From Archaeoglobaceae archaeon (lineage in GTDB: Archaea > Halobacteriota > Archaeoglobi > Archaeoglobales > Archaeoglobaceae), in NCBI GenBank assembly GCA_025057895.1, contig JANXEF010000008.1, positions 1 through 39,023 of the forward strand: a stretch of DNA of 39,023 nucleotides. The letters are read 5' to 3'. The number at the start of each line of letters is the position of its first letter. Within the stretch, counting starts at the first letter, position 1. The notes beneath the pieces were generated by a model. It worked only from the letters and a program-made list of their open reading frames with translations. It was not told where the DNA came from and did not search any database. Position numbers and translations under genes: made by a program. Positions 15,631 through 27,285 of this stretch are shown one piece after another.

Positions 15631-16832
15631 CTCAACTTCCACTTCTTTTCCCAATACTCTCTGATCTTCTCGATTACAGGAAGCTTTTCTCCACTTAGAA
15701 ATCTTACACAAGCTCCACCTGCTATAGAAACATGGCTTATTCTCTCAGAAAGGCCGAATATATTAACAGCTGAAGCCGTATGACCTCCACCAACAATGGC
15801 ATATGTCCTAGAAGCAGCTCTTAGGAGCTCATATGTACCGAGCGAGAACTTGCTATCTTCGTAAACTCCAGCTGTGCCGTTGATCACGACAGTTTCAAAG
15901 TTCGACAACTGTGAAGTATACTCGTTTACGGTTTCGACACCGATGTCTTTTATCTTTCCTTTTCCATCGAACTCATCTATTGTCACATCTTCTCTGATTC
16001 CTTCCTTCTCAACTCCAAAATCTATTGGTAAGGCTATTTTTTCTCCAAATTTCTCGATAAGAATCTTGACCTCCTCGTCTTTTACACCTTCCTTGTTGTC
16101 CTCGACTACTTTCCTATTTTCTTCGCCTAGATCTTTTCCCTTGAGCATCAGAAAGTAGTTTGCTACGACTCCGGTCAAAAAGATCTTCTCTGCTATTCCT
16201 TGCTGAAGGACGTTTTTCATGACTTTTACTGGATCCTTTATCTTTGCTCCTCCAAGAACAAAAGCTGTTTTTCCTGGCCTAAGAGCTCTACTCAAAGCTC
16301 TGATCTCTTTTTCTGCAAGTCTTCCTATAAAAGATGGAAGAACTGGAATGAAACCAACTAAAGATGCATGACTTCTGTGAAAAGCAGAAAAAGCATCGTT
16401 TACGAAAATGTCGAAAAGTTTCCAAAGTCTGTTAACAAGAATCGATTCTGCGTGCTCCTCTGCACTTCTATCGAGTTGCTCTTCCGAGTAAAATCTTACG
16501 TTCTCTAGCAGTAAAATCTCACCATTTTTTAATCCCCTGATTCTATCGACAACCCTCTTACTAAAGATTTCATCGAAGTATTGGACTTCTTTACCAAGAA
16601 GTCTCGAAAATACTTTCGCATGCTCTTCGAGAGTTGTGAAGTCTTTCCTACCTGGCCTGCTTTGATGCGCAAGTATCACGATTTTCTTATCTTCAAGTTC
16701 ACGGATCGTTGGAACATGGCTTTTGAATCTAGAAGTGTCGAGAATTTTCGAATTCACGATTGGCGCATTTACATCAATTCTAAGTAAAACTGAAGCAAAT
16801 TTTCCAACATTGTCCAGAGTTGGTAGATCCAT
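15624..16832 (-). CDS. pgk: Phosphoglycerate kinase
   Basis: 402 residues from ATG 16832 (MDLPTLDNVG); the frame is open to 16880 but that would run across the divergent promoter. Motifs in order: LLRIDVNAPI, ILAHQSRPGRKDFTTLEEH (substrate loop), NDAFSAFHRSHASLVGF, GGAKIKDPVKVMKNVL, and the C-terminal nucleotide region VVINGTAGVYED and AIVGGGHTASAV. It interconverts 1,3-bisphosphoglycerate + ADP and 3-phosphoglycerate + ATP, in gluconeogenesis or glycolysis. Archaeal type with the RPGRKDF loop. Divergent from argJ with 57 bp between starts. Confidence 0.96.
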   Translation of the reverse strand: MDLPTLDNVGKFASVLLRIDVNAPIVNSKILDTSRFKSHVPTIRELEDKKIVILAHQSRPGRKDFTTLEEHAKVFSRLLGKEVQYFDEIFSKRVVDRIRGLKNGEILLLENVRFYSEEQLDRSAEEHAESILVNRLWKLFDIFVNDAFSAFHRSHASLVGFIPVLPSFIGRLAEKEIRALSRALRPGKTAFVLGGAKIKDPVKVMKNVLQQGIAEKIFLTGVVANYFLMLKGKDLGEENRKVVEDNKEGVKDEEVKILIEKFGEKIALPIDFGVEKEGIREDVTIDEFDGKGKIKDIGVETVNEYTSQLSNFETVVINGTAGVYEDSKFSLGTYELLRAASRTYAIVGGGHTASAVNIFGLSERISHVSIAGGACVRFLSGEKLPVIEKIREYWEKKWKLRK

Positions 16833-16889
16833 AACGCAAATCAGCTTTCGTTTAAAAGAGTTTTTTAATCGATCTTTCAATTGCGAATC

Positions 16890-18017
16890 ATGGAGATAAC
16901 AGATCTCAACATTCTTTGCAATGGTTTAAAAGAAGGTAAACTCGGACTCGCACTTGCAAGGTTCAATGGAACAATTGCAGGGGTTTTTACAAACAACAGA
17001 ATAAAAGCTGCTCCTGTAATAGTTTGTAGGGAGAACATAAGCTCAGGATTTGCCAAAGGACTGATAGTTAACAGTGGAAATGCAAACGCTTACACTGGAG
17101 AAAAAGGAATTGAGAGAGCAAGAGAAATGTGTAGAATTGCTGGAAAACTGCTGAAATGCGATGCGAGAGAAATTGCAGTTGCATCTACTGGTGTCATAGG
17201 TAGAGAACTCGACATCGAATGGATAAGAAAAAAAGCCTCTGAAGTATTTGCTGGGCTTGGAAAAACAAGAGAATGTGCAGAAAGGTTTTCAAATGCGATA
17301 AAGACTACAGATAAATTCGTAAAGAAGGCTTATAGCAATAAAGCGAAAATAGTTGCAGTAGCAAAGGGAGCAGGGATGATAGCTCCAAATCTTGCTACTA
17401 TGCTTTGCTTTATCTTTACTAGTGCAAAATTTGAGGCAACCGAACTTCAAGATATGCTTAAAAATGCTATTAAACCCTTGAACAGATTAACAGTCGATGG
17501 AGATACATCTACGAACGATACAGTTCTTCTCGTTGCACTTGGAGATGAAAAGATTGCAAAGGAAATCTTCGAGGAAGAACTTAGAAGAGTTTGTTATAGT
17601 ATTGCGAGGCAAATAGCGAGTGATGGAGAGGGAGCCACTAAAGTTTTTGAAGTCATAGTCAAAGGGGCAAAGAATGATAGAGATGCAGAAGTTGTAGCAA
17701 AATCTATCGCAAAATCCTTACTCGTTAAGACAGCTATTTTTGGATCAGATCCAAACTGGGGAAGAATAATTTCAACAATTGGTTACAGTGGAGCAGAAGT
17801 GGACGATAAGATCACCGTTATCTTTGAAAATGATGAAAAAAGTGTTAAACTTGTAGAAAATGGTTTTATTACTGGAAAAGAAGAAGAGGCAAGAGAAATT
17901 ATGAGAAGAGATTTCAGAATAGTCATCGACTTGCATAAAGGTGATTTCGAGGATTTTGCAATTGGTTGCGATCTTAGTTATGAATATGTAAGAATAAATT
18001 CAGAATATACGACCTAA
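16890..18017 (+). CDS. argJ: Glutamate N-acetyltransferase / ornithine acetyltransferase
   Basis: 375 residues from ATG 16890; a TTG three codons earlier is less likely. ArgJ self-cleaves before a Thr that becomes the nucleophile: Thr170 in MIAPNLATMLCF. Other family segments are GLIVNSGNANAYTG, STGVIGREL, DGDTSTNDT and FGSDPNWGRI. It transfers acetyl from N-acetylornithine to glutamate in arginine biosynthesis. The N-terminus is short: the usual GGV-AP-GF segment of the family is replaced by a brief divergent stretch. The 3' end overlaps the Lrp gene by 4 bp on the opposite strand. No other arg gene is next to it. Confidence 0.95.
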   Translation: MEITDLNILCNGLKEGKLGLALARFNGTIAGVFTNNRIKAAPVIVCRENISSGFAKGLIVNSGNANAYTGEKGIERAREMCRIAGKLLKCDAREIAVASTGVIGRELDIEWIRKKASEVFAGLGKTRECAERFSNAIKTTDKFVKKAYSNKAKIVAVAKGAGMIAPNLATMLCFIFTSAKFEATELQDMLKNAIKPLNRLTVDGDTSTNDTVLLVALGDEKIAKEIFEEELRRVCYSIARQIASDGEGATKVFEVIVKGAKNDRDAEVVAKSIAKSLLVKTAIFGSDPNWGRIISTIGYSGAEVDDKITVIFENDEKSVKLVENGFITGKEEEAREIMRRDFRIVIDLHKGDFEDFAIGCDLSYEYVRINSEYTT

Positions 18018-18463
18018 AGTTCGATCAAATGCGACTCTTTTACGACGTTTAGTACGAGCATCGTATAGGTTTTTTTGACACTTTTCATACTAAGTAATTT
18101 TTTTACGAACTCATTCAATTTTTCTCTGTTTTCGAACTTTGCAACTACTAGTATATCGAAATCTCCAGTAACATCATAAACAGCCGTCACATTTTTCTCC
18201 TTTGCGATCTCTTCTTCTATTTCCACTATTTGTCCACCTTCAGCCGTGATACCTATGATTGCTGTTATATCATAACCAAGCGTATGGTAATCGAGAACAG
18301 GAATGAACTTCTTTATTATTCCAAGATTTTTCATCTTGTTCATCCTGTTATAAACTGTCCCCTCCGCAACCCCAACTTTTTCAGCTATTTCTTTTAAGCT
18401 CTTTCTAGCATCTTCCTGAAGCTCTCTAAGAATACCGAGGTCAACCTCATCAATCTTGGCCAT
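18014..18463 (-). CDS. Lrp/AsnC-family transcription regulator
   Basis: 149 residues. Residues 1-55 are the winged helix-turn-helix (IDEVDLGILRELQEDARKSL, then VGVAEGTVYNRMNKMKNLGI). Residues 65-149 are the RAM/ACT-like ligand domain (AVYDVTGDFDILVVAKF). These proteins form dimers and octamers and sense amino acids. It lies between argJ and the nuclease; divergent promoter of 70 bp with an inverted repeat that may be its own site. Target amino acid unknown. Confidence 0.93.
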   Translation of the reverse strand: MAKIDEVDLGILRELQEDARKSLKEIAEKVGVAEGTVYNRMNKMKNLGIIKKFIPVLDYHTLGYDITAIIGITAEGGQIVEIEEEIAKEKNVTAVYDVTGDFDILVVAKFENREKLNEFVKKLLSMKSVKKTYTMLVLNVVKESHLIEL

Positions 18464-18488
18464 GTAGAAAGATAGACCTCACTCTTTT

Positions 18489-18519
18489 AAATCTTGTCAA
18501 AAGATTCTTAAAAAGATTT
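18489..18519. promoter_or_regulatory. Inverted repeat between lrp-like gene and nuclease gene
   Basis: AAATCTT (18489-18495) and AAGATTT (18513-18519) are 7-bp complementary arms, centres 24 bp apart, in the 70-bp divergent region. The spacing is about two helical turns, which fits two sites on one face of the DNA. A candidate autoregulatory site for the adjacent Lrp-like protein; TATA-like AT-rich tracts overlap it. Confidence 0.4.
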
Positions 18520-18533
18520 CAAGTTCAACTCAC

Positions 18534-20469
<1,936 letters not shown>

Positions 20470-20485
20470 TTTTTTGAAATGGATG

Positions 20486-20815
20486 ATGAAACTTCCGTCA
20501 TCGATGAGGGTTAGAAAAAGATATATTGCCTTTAGAGTTATAGCTGAAAAAAACATCGAAAAGGAGGTATTATGGGAGACTATGATGAAGAGTTTCATCT
20601 CATTGTTTGGGGAGACTGAGACTATGAATTCCGCGATGAGACTTGAGGAGTTCGAAAATAATAGAGGAATAGTTTCATGCAAATTGGAAAGCCTTGAAAA
20701 GGTTATGATCTCGTTAACTTTAATCGACTGTGTTGGAGGTGTAGATGTGGCTTTGGTAACACTAGGGGTTAGTGGAACAATTAAAAAGTGCAAGAGAAAA
20801 ATGGAGGTGGTATAA
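20486..20815 (+). CDS. rnp2: RNase P protein component 2 (Pop5/Rpp14 family)
   Basis: 109 residues. I choose ATG 20486 (MKLPSSMRVRKRYIAF) since Pop5 proteins start just before the RYIAF segment; ATG 20483 is equally possible and neither has a clear ribosome site, so translation may be coupled to pscS. Family segments: RVRKRYIAFRV, and SLTLIDCVGGVDVALVTLGVS near the C-terminus. It is one of four to five proteins that help the catalytic RNA trim tRNA 5' ends; Pop5 pairs with Rpp30. First gene of the conserved archaeal superoperon. Its TAA shares one base with the psmA ATG. Confidence 0.88.
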   Translation: MKLPSSMRVRKRYIAFRVIAEKNIEKEVLWETMMKSFISLFGETETMNSAMRLEEFENNRGIVSCKLESLEKVMISLTLIDCVGGVDVALVTLGVSGTIKKCKRKMEVV

Positions 20816-21555
20816 TGAATCTTCCGCAGATGGGCTACGATAGAGCTATTACAGTTTTTAGCCCTGATGGAAGATTATTCCAAGTAGAGTATGCAAGAGA
20901 GGCTGTTAAGAGAGGAGCAACAGCGATAGGGATAAAAGTAAAGGATGGAGCGATTCTAATAGCAGATAAGAGAATAGGATCACGATTACTTGAAGCTGAT
21001 ACGATTGAAAAGATCTACAAAATAGATGAACACATCTGTGCTGCTACTTCTGGCCTAGTAGCAGATGCTAGAATTCTCATCGAAAGAGCTAGAATCGAGG
21101 CTCAGATAAACAGATTAACTTATGAGGAACCAATAACAGTTAAAGAGCTTGCAAAAAGAATTTGCGACTTCAAACAGCAGTTCACACAATTTGGTGGAGT
21201 AAGACCATTTGGGGTTTCACTTTTAATCGCAGGTGTGGATTCTGTTCCTAAGCTTTACGAAACTGATCCAAGTGGTGCACTACTTGAGTATAAGGCAACG
21301 GCAATTGGAATGGGAAGAAACATTGTCATAGAATTTTTTGAAAAGGAATATAGAGACAATCTTACCTTCGAGGAAGCTTTAATCTTGGCACTAGTTGCAA
21401 TGGGAAAAAGTATAGAAAGTGAAATTCAGCCAGAAAATGTTGAAGTCGGATATGTAAAATTGGATGAAAAAGTTTACTGTGAAATGGGTCCTGAAGAATT
21501 GAAAAAGTTTGTTGAAAAAGCGAATGAAAGAATAAAAATCGAGCTCAAGAAGTAA
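20815..21555 (+). CDS. psmA: Proteasome alpha subunit
   Basis: 246 residues from ATG 20815, with GGAGGTGG just before. The diagnostic alpha signature is [20 protein letters not shown] near the start, followed by [16 protein letters not shown]. The N-terminal helix gates the 20S barrel; alpha rings have no catalytic Thr. The beta subunit is not in this window. It lies between rnp2 and the SBDS gene, an arrangement known across euryarchaea. The last residues (RIKIELKK) are charged, as in other archaeal alpha subunits that meet PAN. Confidence 0.97.
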   Translation: MNLPQMGYDRAITVFSPDGRLFQVEYAREAVKRGATAIGIKVKDGAILIADKRIGSRLLEADTIEKIYKIDEHICAATSGLVADARILIERARIEAQINRLTYEEPITVKELAKRICDFKQQFTQFGGVRPFGVSLLIAGVDSVPKLYETDPSGALLEYKATAIGMGRNIVIEFFEKEYRDNLTFEEALILALVAMGKSIESEIQPENVEVGYVKLDEKVYCEMGPEELKKFVEKANERIKIELKK

Positions 21556-21556
21556 T

Positions 21557-22261
21557 ATGGTTTCTCTTGAAAAAGCTGTAATAGCAAAACTTAGAAGAGG
21601 TGGAATGGATTTCGAGATCTTTGTGGACCCATATCTTGCCAGAGATCTCAAGGAAGGAAAAGAAGTTAATTTTGACGAGCTTTTAGCAGTCGAAGAAGTT
21701 TTTAAAAACGCAAGAAAAGGAGAAAGAGTACCCTTTGAGGATTTACAAAAAATATTTGGCACTAATGATATCAGAGAGATCGCAAAGAGTATAATAATGG
21801 AAGGAGAAGTTCAGATAACTGCAGAACAGAGAAGAGAGATGCTTGAAACAAAGAAGAAACAAATAATCACATTCATTAGCAAGAATGCGATTGATCCAAG
21901 AACAAACACACCACACCCTCCATCAAGAATTGAAAGAGCCCTTGAGGAAGCTAGAGTGCACATAGATATCTTCAAATCTGTTGAAGCACAGATAAAAGAT
22001 ATAGTCAAAGCTTTAAAACCAATTCTACCGCTCAAATTTGAAGAAATAGAAATTGCAATAAAAGTTCCTGCCGATTATGCTGGTAAAGCAATTTCAGCAC
22101 TTTACAAATTCGGAGGAGTTATGAAAGAAGAGTGGCAAAGAGACGGGAGCTGGATCTGTGTTATGAAGATACCTACTGGGATGTATGGGGACCTAATGGA
22201 TTTGTTAGGCAGAATAACAAAAGGTGAGGCACTAACTAGGATTCTGAGGAGATTTGGATGA
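21557..22261 (+). CDS. Ribosome maturation protein SBDS homologue
   Basis: 234 residues in three domains: N-terminal FYSH domain (residues 1-90, [19 protein letters not shown]), central helical domain (95-160, [14 protein letters not shown], then [20 protein letters not shown]) and C-terminal ferredoxin-like domain (165-234, [20 protein letters not shown]). In eukaryotes SBDS with EFL1 removes eIF6 from new 60S subunits; the archaeal protein likely does similar work. It follows psmA by 1 bp and overlaps rrp4 by ATGA. Confidence 0.96.
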   Translation: MVSLEKAVIAKLRRGGMDFEIFVDPYLARDLKEGKEVNFDELLAVEEVFKNARKGERVPFEDLQKIFGTNDIREIAKSIIMEGEVQITAEQRREMLETKKKQIITFISKNAIDPRTNTPHPPSRIERALEEARVHIDIFKSVEAQIKDIVKALKPILPLKFEEIEIAIKVPADYAGKAISALYKFGGVMKEEWQRDGSWICVMKIPTGMYGDLMDLLGRITKGEALTRILRRFG

Positions 22262-22923
22262 GAAAAATTGTGCTTCCTGGGGATTTTCTTTCAAACAATA
22301 CGAAACTGGCTTCATATGGGACTTATGTTGAGGGAGAAAGAGTTTATGCAAAAATTCTTGGTCTTCTTGAAGAAACAGATAACTCGATAAAGGTGATCCC
22401 ACTCAAGGGTAAATATACACCATCTGTTGGTGATACAGTAATTGGTATTGTGAATGAGATCTCAGCAAATGGGTGGAATCTCGACATAAACTCTCCTTAT
22501 CAAGCTTTTCTACCAGCCAGCGAAAATCCAGAAACTAAACCTGGAAAGAAGCTGAACGAAGTTTTGGACATGGGAGATTCTGTAATTACGAAGGTTGTGA
22601 ATATAGATCCAAGGATGAAAGTAACAGTTACGATGAGAGAGAAGATATGCAGAGCAATTAGGTTTGGAAGAATCGTTGCAATAAACCCTGCAAGGATTCC
22701 AAGAGTGATAGGTAAAAAGGGAAGTATGATAAAGCTGATAAAAAACGAGTTAGAAGTTCAAATAGTCGTAGGTCAGAATGGGTTGATCTGGCTAAATGGA
22801 GATAGAAAGAAGATTTCTATAGCAGAAGAAGTCATTTACCTAATTGAAGAGGAAGCTCATACTGAAGGCTTGACCGATAGGGTTGCAGAATTCATAAGGA
22901 GGAGAAAGAATGTTCAAACCTGA
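22258..22923 (+). CDS. rrp4: Exosome complex RNA-binding protein Rrp4
   Basis: 221 residues. N-terminal beta domain (1-60, [13 protein letters not shown]), S1 domain (about 65-135, [19 protein letters not shown]) and KH domain (about 140-205) with the RNA loop GKKG in [13 protein letters not shown]. Rrp4 forms the cap over the Rrp41-Rrp42 ring and guides RNA into the channel. It overlaps SBDS by 4 bp and rrp41 by 14 bp, the densest part of the operon. Confidence 0.97.
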   Translation: MRKIVLPGDFLSNNTKLASYGTYVEGERVYAKILGLLEETDNSIKVIPLKGKYTPSVGDTVIGIVNEISANGWNLDINSPYQAFLPASENPETKPGKKLNEVLDMGDSVITKVVNIDPRMKVTVTMREKICRAIRFGRIVAINPARIPRVIGKKGSMIKLIKNELEVQIVVGQNGLIWLNGDRKKISIAEEVIYLIEEEAHTEGLTDRVAEFIRRRKNVQT

Positions 22924-23644
22924 AAAGCTAATATTTGATGGAAAAAGAATCGATGGGAGAACTCTAGATCAGCTAAGACCAATAAAAATCGAAGTAGATT
23001 TTCTAAAAAGGGCAGATGGTTCTTGTTACTTAGAAATGGGTAAAAATAGAGTAGTTGCAGCAGTTTATGGACCAAGAGAAGCTTATCCAAGACACATCCA
23101 AGATCCAACAAAAGCTGTGATCAGGTATCGTTACAACATGGCCCCATTCAGTGTTGAAGAGCGAAAAAGACCCGGACCAGATAGGAGAAGTGTTGAAATA
23201 TCGAAGGTAAGCAAGGAAGCATTCGAAGCAGTGATAATGAAAGAATTGTTTCCAAGGAGTGTCATAGATATCTTTGTCGAAGTTCTTCAAGCCGATGCAG
23301 GAAGTAGGACTGCATGTATAAATGCTGCAAGTGTAGCTCTCGTCGACGCAGGTATTCCGATGAAGGGGATGCTCACATCTGTTGCTGTAGCTAAGGTTGA
23401 TGGAGTTCTAGTTCTTGATCCGATGAAAGAAGAGGATAACTTTGGCGAAGCCGATATACCCTTTGCTTTCCTAATAAGGGGAGATAGGATCGAATCAATC
23501 GCTTTGCTTCAAATGGATGGAAGAATGACGAAAGAAGAGATAAAGGAGGCAATAAAATTAGCAAAAAAAGGTGCAATGGAAATATACCAGATGCAGAGGG
23601 AGGCTATAATGAAGAAGTTTCTTGAAGAGGGAGAAAATGGCTGA
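22910..23644 (+). CDS. rrp41: Exosome catalytic subunit Rrp41 (RNase PH family)
   Basis: 244 residues, with AGGAGG before the ATG. RNase PH fold: [17 protein letters not shown] at the start, [12 protein letters not shown] for phosphate/RNA binding, [18 protein letters not shown], and the catalytic acidic loop [18 protein letters not shown]. Rrp41 is the active subunit and degrades RNA phosphorolytically from the 3' end, or adds heteropolymeric tails in reverse. It overlaps both rrp4 and rrp42, ensuring coupled translation of the ring. Confidence 0.97.
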   Translation: MFKPEKLIFDGKRIDGRTLDQLRPIKIEVDFLKRADGSCYLEMGKNRVVAAVYGPREAYPRHIQDPTKAVIRYRYNMAPFSVEERKRPGPDRRSVEISKVSKEAFEAVIMKELFPRSVIDIFVEVLQADAGSRTACINAASVALVDAGIPMKGMLTSVAVAKVDGVLVLDPMKEEDNFGEADIPFAFLIRGDRIESIALLQMDGRMTKEEIKEAIKLAKKGAMEIYQMQREAIMKKFLEEGENG

Positions 23645-24431
23645 AGACATTCTTTCAGAAATAAAGAAAGATTACGTCCTATCTAAGTTGAGAGATGAGG
23701 AGAGAATAGATGGAAGAAAATTCGAAGATTTTAGGAAATTGGAGATAAAGACAAGTATAATTGAAAAGGCTGAAGGTTCTGCACTTGTTAGGCTTGGGAA
23801 CACACAAGTAGTGGTTGGTATAAAGATGCAGATCGGTGAACCTTTTCCTGATACTCCAGAAAAGGGACTCATAATCGTAAACGCAGAACTTGTTCCTCTT
23901 GCTTCACCAACCTTCGAACCAGGACCTCCAGATGAAAACTCAGTAGAACTTGCTCGCGTGGTAGATAGAGGTATAAGAGAGAGTGAAGCTGTAGATCTAT
24001 CAAAACTTTGTATTGAAATAGGTAAAAAAGTTTGGATCATCTTTGTCGACATTCATGCACTAGATGATGATGGTAATTTACTCGACGCTTCTGCAATTGC
24101 ATCGATTTGTGCTTTGCTGAACACAAAAGTCCCCGCAAGCAGATTCGGTGTTGGAGAAGATTATGAATTACCAATAATGGATTTACCGGTTAGTGTTACA
24201 TCACTGATTGTAGGTGATAAATTCCTCATAGATCCTACTAGGGACGAGATGAGCGTAGGGGAGAAGACTCTGACAATAACTGTGGATAAGAATGACAACA
24301 TCGTTGCAATCCAGAAAAGTGGTGGTTATCTTCTGAGTGAGTCGCTATTCGAAGAAGTAATAGATGCCAGTATTAGGGCTGCTAGGAAAATTAGAGAAGA
24401 AATAATAAAATATTGCTCAAAGATTTGCTAG
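23637..24431 (+). CDS. rrp42: Exosome subunit Rrp42 (RNase PH family, non-catalytic)
   Basis: 264 residues from ATG 23637, with GAGGGAG before it; an upstream ATG in frame lies inside rrp41. RNase PH fold: ERIDGRKFEDFRKLEIK, EGSALVRLGNTQVVVGIK, FEPGPPDENSVELARVVDRG, VDIHALDDDGNLLDAS. Rrp42 lacks its own active site but completes the hexameric ring with Rrp41 and shapes the RNA entry path. Last gene of the superoperon; 3' end overlaps tfe on the opposite strand by 15 bp. Confidence 0.97.
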   Translation: MAEDILSEIKKDYVLSKLRDEERIDGRKFEDFRKLEIKTSIIEKAEGSALVRLGNTQVVVGIKMQIGEPFPDTPEKGLIIVNAELVPLASPTFEPGPPDENSVELARVVDRGIRESEAVDLSKLCIEIGKKVWIIFVDIHALDDDGNLLDASAIASICALLNTKVPASRFGVGEDYELPIMDLPVSVTSLIVGDKFLIDPTRDEMSVGEKTLTITVDKNDNIVAIQKSGGYLLSESLFEEVIDASIRAARKIREEIIKYCSKIC

Positions 24432-24917
24432 GAATCTCTCTATGTTCGATATCTCCTCTTTTATCTTCTGAACTGCATTGTTGCAATCGAGAAACTCTAG
24501 CATACTTCTACAATTTGGACAGATAAAATTGGTTGTAATTGCATCGTCATAACTAACTTTTACGCACATGTTAGGACAAATATAATAAATTGCACTCGTT
24601 TCGTTCTCTAACTTTTTTTCTAGGTTTTTTTTCGTCTTTTCAAGCTCTTTTCTGAGCACAACTTTTGCTTTTTCATAGTTTATTTTCCAATAGTATTCCA
24701 TCCATCCTGTTTCATCGTCTTTTTTTCTCCTGTACTCAGCGAGTCCAATTTCGTACATCGCAAAAAGAGCCCTTCTAATTTCGTTTATTTCGATTCCAAG
24801 CTCAAGAGCTAACTGGTCATCAGTAAACTCGTTTTTTATTCCAAGTGAATAAAGGATAGCTCCAATCTCTCCAGCAACCCTTGAAACAAGTTCAGCAATC
24901 AGTTCATCTCCTTTCAT
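24417..24917 (-). CDS. tfe: Transcription factor E alpha (TFE, TFIIE-alpha homologue)
   Basis: 166 residues from ATG 24917. The frame is open to a GTG at 24989, but family proteins start at the MKGDELIAELVSRVAGEIG segment and a TATA-like TTAAAATAA lies near 24955. Residues 1-90 are the extended winged helix (FTDDQLALELGIEINEIRRA, YEIGLAEYRRKKDDETGW). A coiled linker follows, then a zinc ribbon with CPNMC and CPNC. TFE helps open promoter DNA and stabilise the transcription bubble with RNA polymerase. Its stop lies inside rrp42 on the other strand. Confidence 0.93.
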   Translation of the reverse strand: MKGDELIAELVSRVAGEIGAILYSLGIKNEFTDDQLALELGIEINEIRRALFAMYEIGLAEYRRKKDDETGWMEYYWKINYEKAKVVLRKELEKTKKNLEKKLENETSAIYYICPNMCVKVSYDDAITTNFICPNCRSMLEFLDCNNAVQKIKEEISNIERFLANL

Positions 24918-25098
24918 CAGTACTTTCACAATCGTAGTATTTGAACTAACTCTTATTTTAATCTTGCGTGCTTGGATTGCGTTTAGCACTCGATAAAAAA
25001 ATGAATTAGAATTGGATTTCTAAATTTTCTTTTTAACTTTTTTGTAATTAAAATATTCAATTGACATTCTGTAACCCATATTTTCTTATTCAAACATT

Positions 25099-25842
25099 TT
25101 AACCAAAAATAAGGGAAATTATTTCAACTAGGATATCTCCAAAGATTAATGCTCCAAAATAACCGATAGTTATGAAGATCATGAAAGGAAGCGCTGGTGT
25201 AACCCAAATCTCCTTGATTCCTGCTTTTTTCAGAAGTAGTAGTTTATTATCATCACTTTCAATCGCTCTCTTGACTCTTCTAAGTTCTCCATTCTCGTCG
25301 ATGAATTCAAAAAGGTTATGAAATTTTATTTTTTCAACAGAGATTCTATAGCCAGCGAAGTAGTAGAGCGGATTTTTAAAGAAACCTTCAAAACCTTCTT
25401 TGAAAATATTTCTTAGTAAAATCGCAAATATCATAAAGGGGGTAAATATAACAGAGTTCGCGAGAATCGAGAAAGAAAAGATCCCAAAACCGTGATTCAG
25501 AATGGGAAAAGGATCAATACTTGGATAAAGAGGAAAGATAACTGAAAGACACATCAGAGCTTTTGCATCCGCTCCACCATATGCGCCTATAGTGTAAATG
25601 AAGTATGAAAGGATTAACATGAATAAAACTCCAAAAACCGAAAATAGGAGTGGGAGGGGATCCATAGTGATATTATGATAAAGTTGAAGCACTAAGATTG
25701 GTGAAACTGAAATCAACATTGCTTTCCAAACTCTGTTTGGTACAACCCTACTTTTTATGTCAAGAGAGCAAGCATAAATTAGAAAAATTGAAACAAAAGA
25801 AACTTTAACAATTTCAAGAATTTCGAGTTCTAAAGAGTTCAT
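25099..25842 (-). CDS. Prepilin/preflagellin-type peptidase (A24 family)
   Basis: 247 residues with about six hydrophobic segments. Catalytic aspartates are in YACSLDIKSRVVPN (Asp28) and AYGGADAKAL (Asp92), the latter the GxGD-type motif (GGAD). Family A24 enzymes cut the short basic leader of type IV pilins and archaellins on the cytoplasmic side. A soluble insert of about 60 residues (RISVEKIKFHNLF to KKAGIKEIW) lies between the later helices. Oddly it overlaps homoserine dehydrogenase by 29 bp; no pilin gene is nearby, so its operon partner tells nothing of its substrate. Confidence 0.88.
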   Translation of the reverse strand: MNSLELEILEIVKVSFVSIFLIYACSLDIKSRVVPNRVWKAMLISVSPILVLQLYHNITMDPLPLLFSVFGVLFMLILSYFIYTIGAYGGADAKALMCLSVIFPLYPSIDPFPILNHGFGIFSFSILANSVIFTPFMIFAILLRNIFKEGFEGFFKNPLYYFAGYRISVEKIKFHNLFEFIDENGELRRVKRAIESDDNKLLLLKKAGIKEIWVTPALPFMIFITIGYFGALIFGDILVEIISLIFG

Positions 25843-26788
25843 AGAGGTCCGAAAGAATCACACTAGCAGTTTCGAATTTTCCTGCTCCCCTTCCTGCAAC
25901 GAATATTTCTCCAGCTGTATCTGTGTTTATCATGAGAGCATTCAAAGTCCCCTTTATGGCTAGAGGACTGTTAATCCTAACAAGCCTTGGAGACACGCGG
26001 AGATACTTCTTGCTAACTTCAGCGATCAGTCTTATCGTGTAACCCTTTTGCATTGCAACCTTGAAGGCTTGAGGTGTAATCTTTGTTATTCCTTCTCTCT
26101 CAACGTCCTCGAACTTTGCTGTAATACCCATGGTGTTTGCGAGGATTACAAGTTTAATCGCCGCATCGATTCCTTCTACGTCTGCAGATGGATTTGCTTC
26201 TGCAATTCCCATTTCTTGGGCTTCACTGAGCACTTGATGGTATGGGAGTCCCTCCTCTTCCATTCTCGTGAGTATGTAATTGCAAGTACCGTTCAGTATC
26301 CCCTTGACACTTCTTATCTCACAAAGAGCCAAATAGCTGTTCAGTAATCTTATCACAGGCATTGCACCACCTACTGTTGCCTCATACAAAAGCTTCGCAC
26401 TCTTCTTTTCCGCAAGTTTCAGCAAATCGGTTAAAGCGACTGCAATGCTCTTGTTGCTTGTTATAACACTTGCCCCCTTTCTCAATGCGGTCTTCATGTA
26501 CATTATCCCGCTTTCATCAAGTTTTGTTGTTGTGACTTCGATCATGACATCGTAATCCTCCTTTTCAGCTACGTCTATAGCTTCTCTGTTCTCTGGTAGC
26601 TTTCCCCTTCTTCTGCTCTCTATTGCATCTTCGAGTTTGAAATCTCCTAAAATCGCTCCAGTTAGATCTGCAATCGCTATCACTTTGAATTCTCCTATTT
26701 TTTTCTCTATTTCATTCTTTTTTTTTATAAGAAGTTCTGCTACTCCTTGTCCAACAGTTCCAAACCCAATGATTGCAATCTTAATCAT
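25814..26788 (-). CDS. hom: Homoserine dehydrogenase
   Basis: 324 residues. NAD(P)-binding loop IGFGTVGQGVAELL, then the catalytic domain: VEVTTTKLDESGI-like segment, VITSNKSIAVA, YEATVGGAMPVI, ILNGTCNYILTRME and EANPSADVEGIDAA. It reduces aspartate semialdehyde to homoserine for threonine and methionine. The usual C-terminal ACT domain is absent; a free ACT protein is encoded just upstream with ATGA overlap, likely its regulator. Confidence 0.96.
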   Translation of the reverse strand: MIKIAIIGFGTVGQGVAELLIKKKNEIEKKIGEFKVIAIADLTGAILGDFKLEDAIESRRRGKLPENREAIDVAEKEDYDVMIEVTTTKLDESGIMYMKTALRKGASVITSNKSIAVALTDLLKLAEKKSAKLLYEATVGGAMPVIRLLNSYLALCEIRSVKGILNGTCNYILTRMEEEGLPYHQVLSEAQEMGIAEANPSADVEGIDAAIKLVILANTMGITAKFEDVEREGITKITPQAFKVAMQKGYTIRLIAEVSKKYLRVSPRLVRINSPLAIKGTLNALMINTDTAGEIFVAGRGAGKFETASVILSDLYELFRTRNS

Positions 26789-27285
26789 AACTCATCGTTC
26801 ACAGGTTCTATTACGAGAATACCTTTTTCTCTACATATCTCTTTAACTCTCCCCAATGCCCTCTCTAGCGCCTCAACTCCCTTGGCACTTATCGTCATCA
26901 TAGCAGTTGATGGTCGATCGAGTTCAGGCATCGTTACGTTGAGTTCAACACACTCAGCCTCGATGTTATCTATTCTTTTAATCGTATCACTTAAATCTGT
27001 GTGAATTATATGCCCTATGAGGAGTAATGAAATCGTGGAGGTTCTTATTTTTCCGAAGCTTCTCACAACAACTTCTTTTTGAAGCTCGCTGAAAATCTTC
27101 TCAGCTCTCTTTGAATCAGATATGAATGAGATCTCAACAGGAACTCTGTTTAGAGGAGTCTTTTTTCCTCTCTGATGAACAATTCCAACAATGTTACCAC
27201 CATTCTTTGCTATTGGTTCAAGGACTCTTAATAGCTGTCCTGGTTTATCCTCTAGCTCAACTATAAGCGTGAAGAGTTCACTCAT
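26785..27285 (-). CDS. ACT-domain regulatory protein linked to hom
   Basis: 166 residues. N-terminal ACT domain about 1-75 ([35 protein letters not shown]); the second half (78-166) has a further ACT-like fold ([36 protein letters not shown]). No catalytic domain. Such free ACT proteins lie beside homoserine dehydrogenase in many archaea and are thought to sense threonine or another end product. Coupled to hom by ATGA, and overlaps ilvE by 8 bp. Confidence 0.88.
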   Translation of the reverse strand: MSELFTLIVELEDKPGQLLRVLEPIAKNGGNIVGIVHQRGKKTPLNRVPVEISFISDSKRAEKIFSELQKEVVVRSFGKIRTSTISLLLIGHIIHTDLSDTIKRIDNIEAECVELNVTMPELDRPSTAMMTISAKGVEALERALGRVKEICREKGILVIEPVNDEL

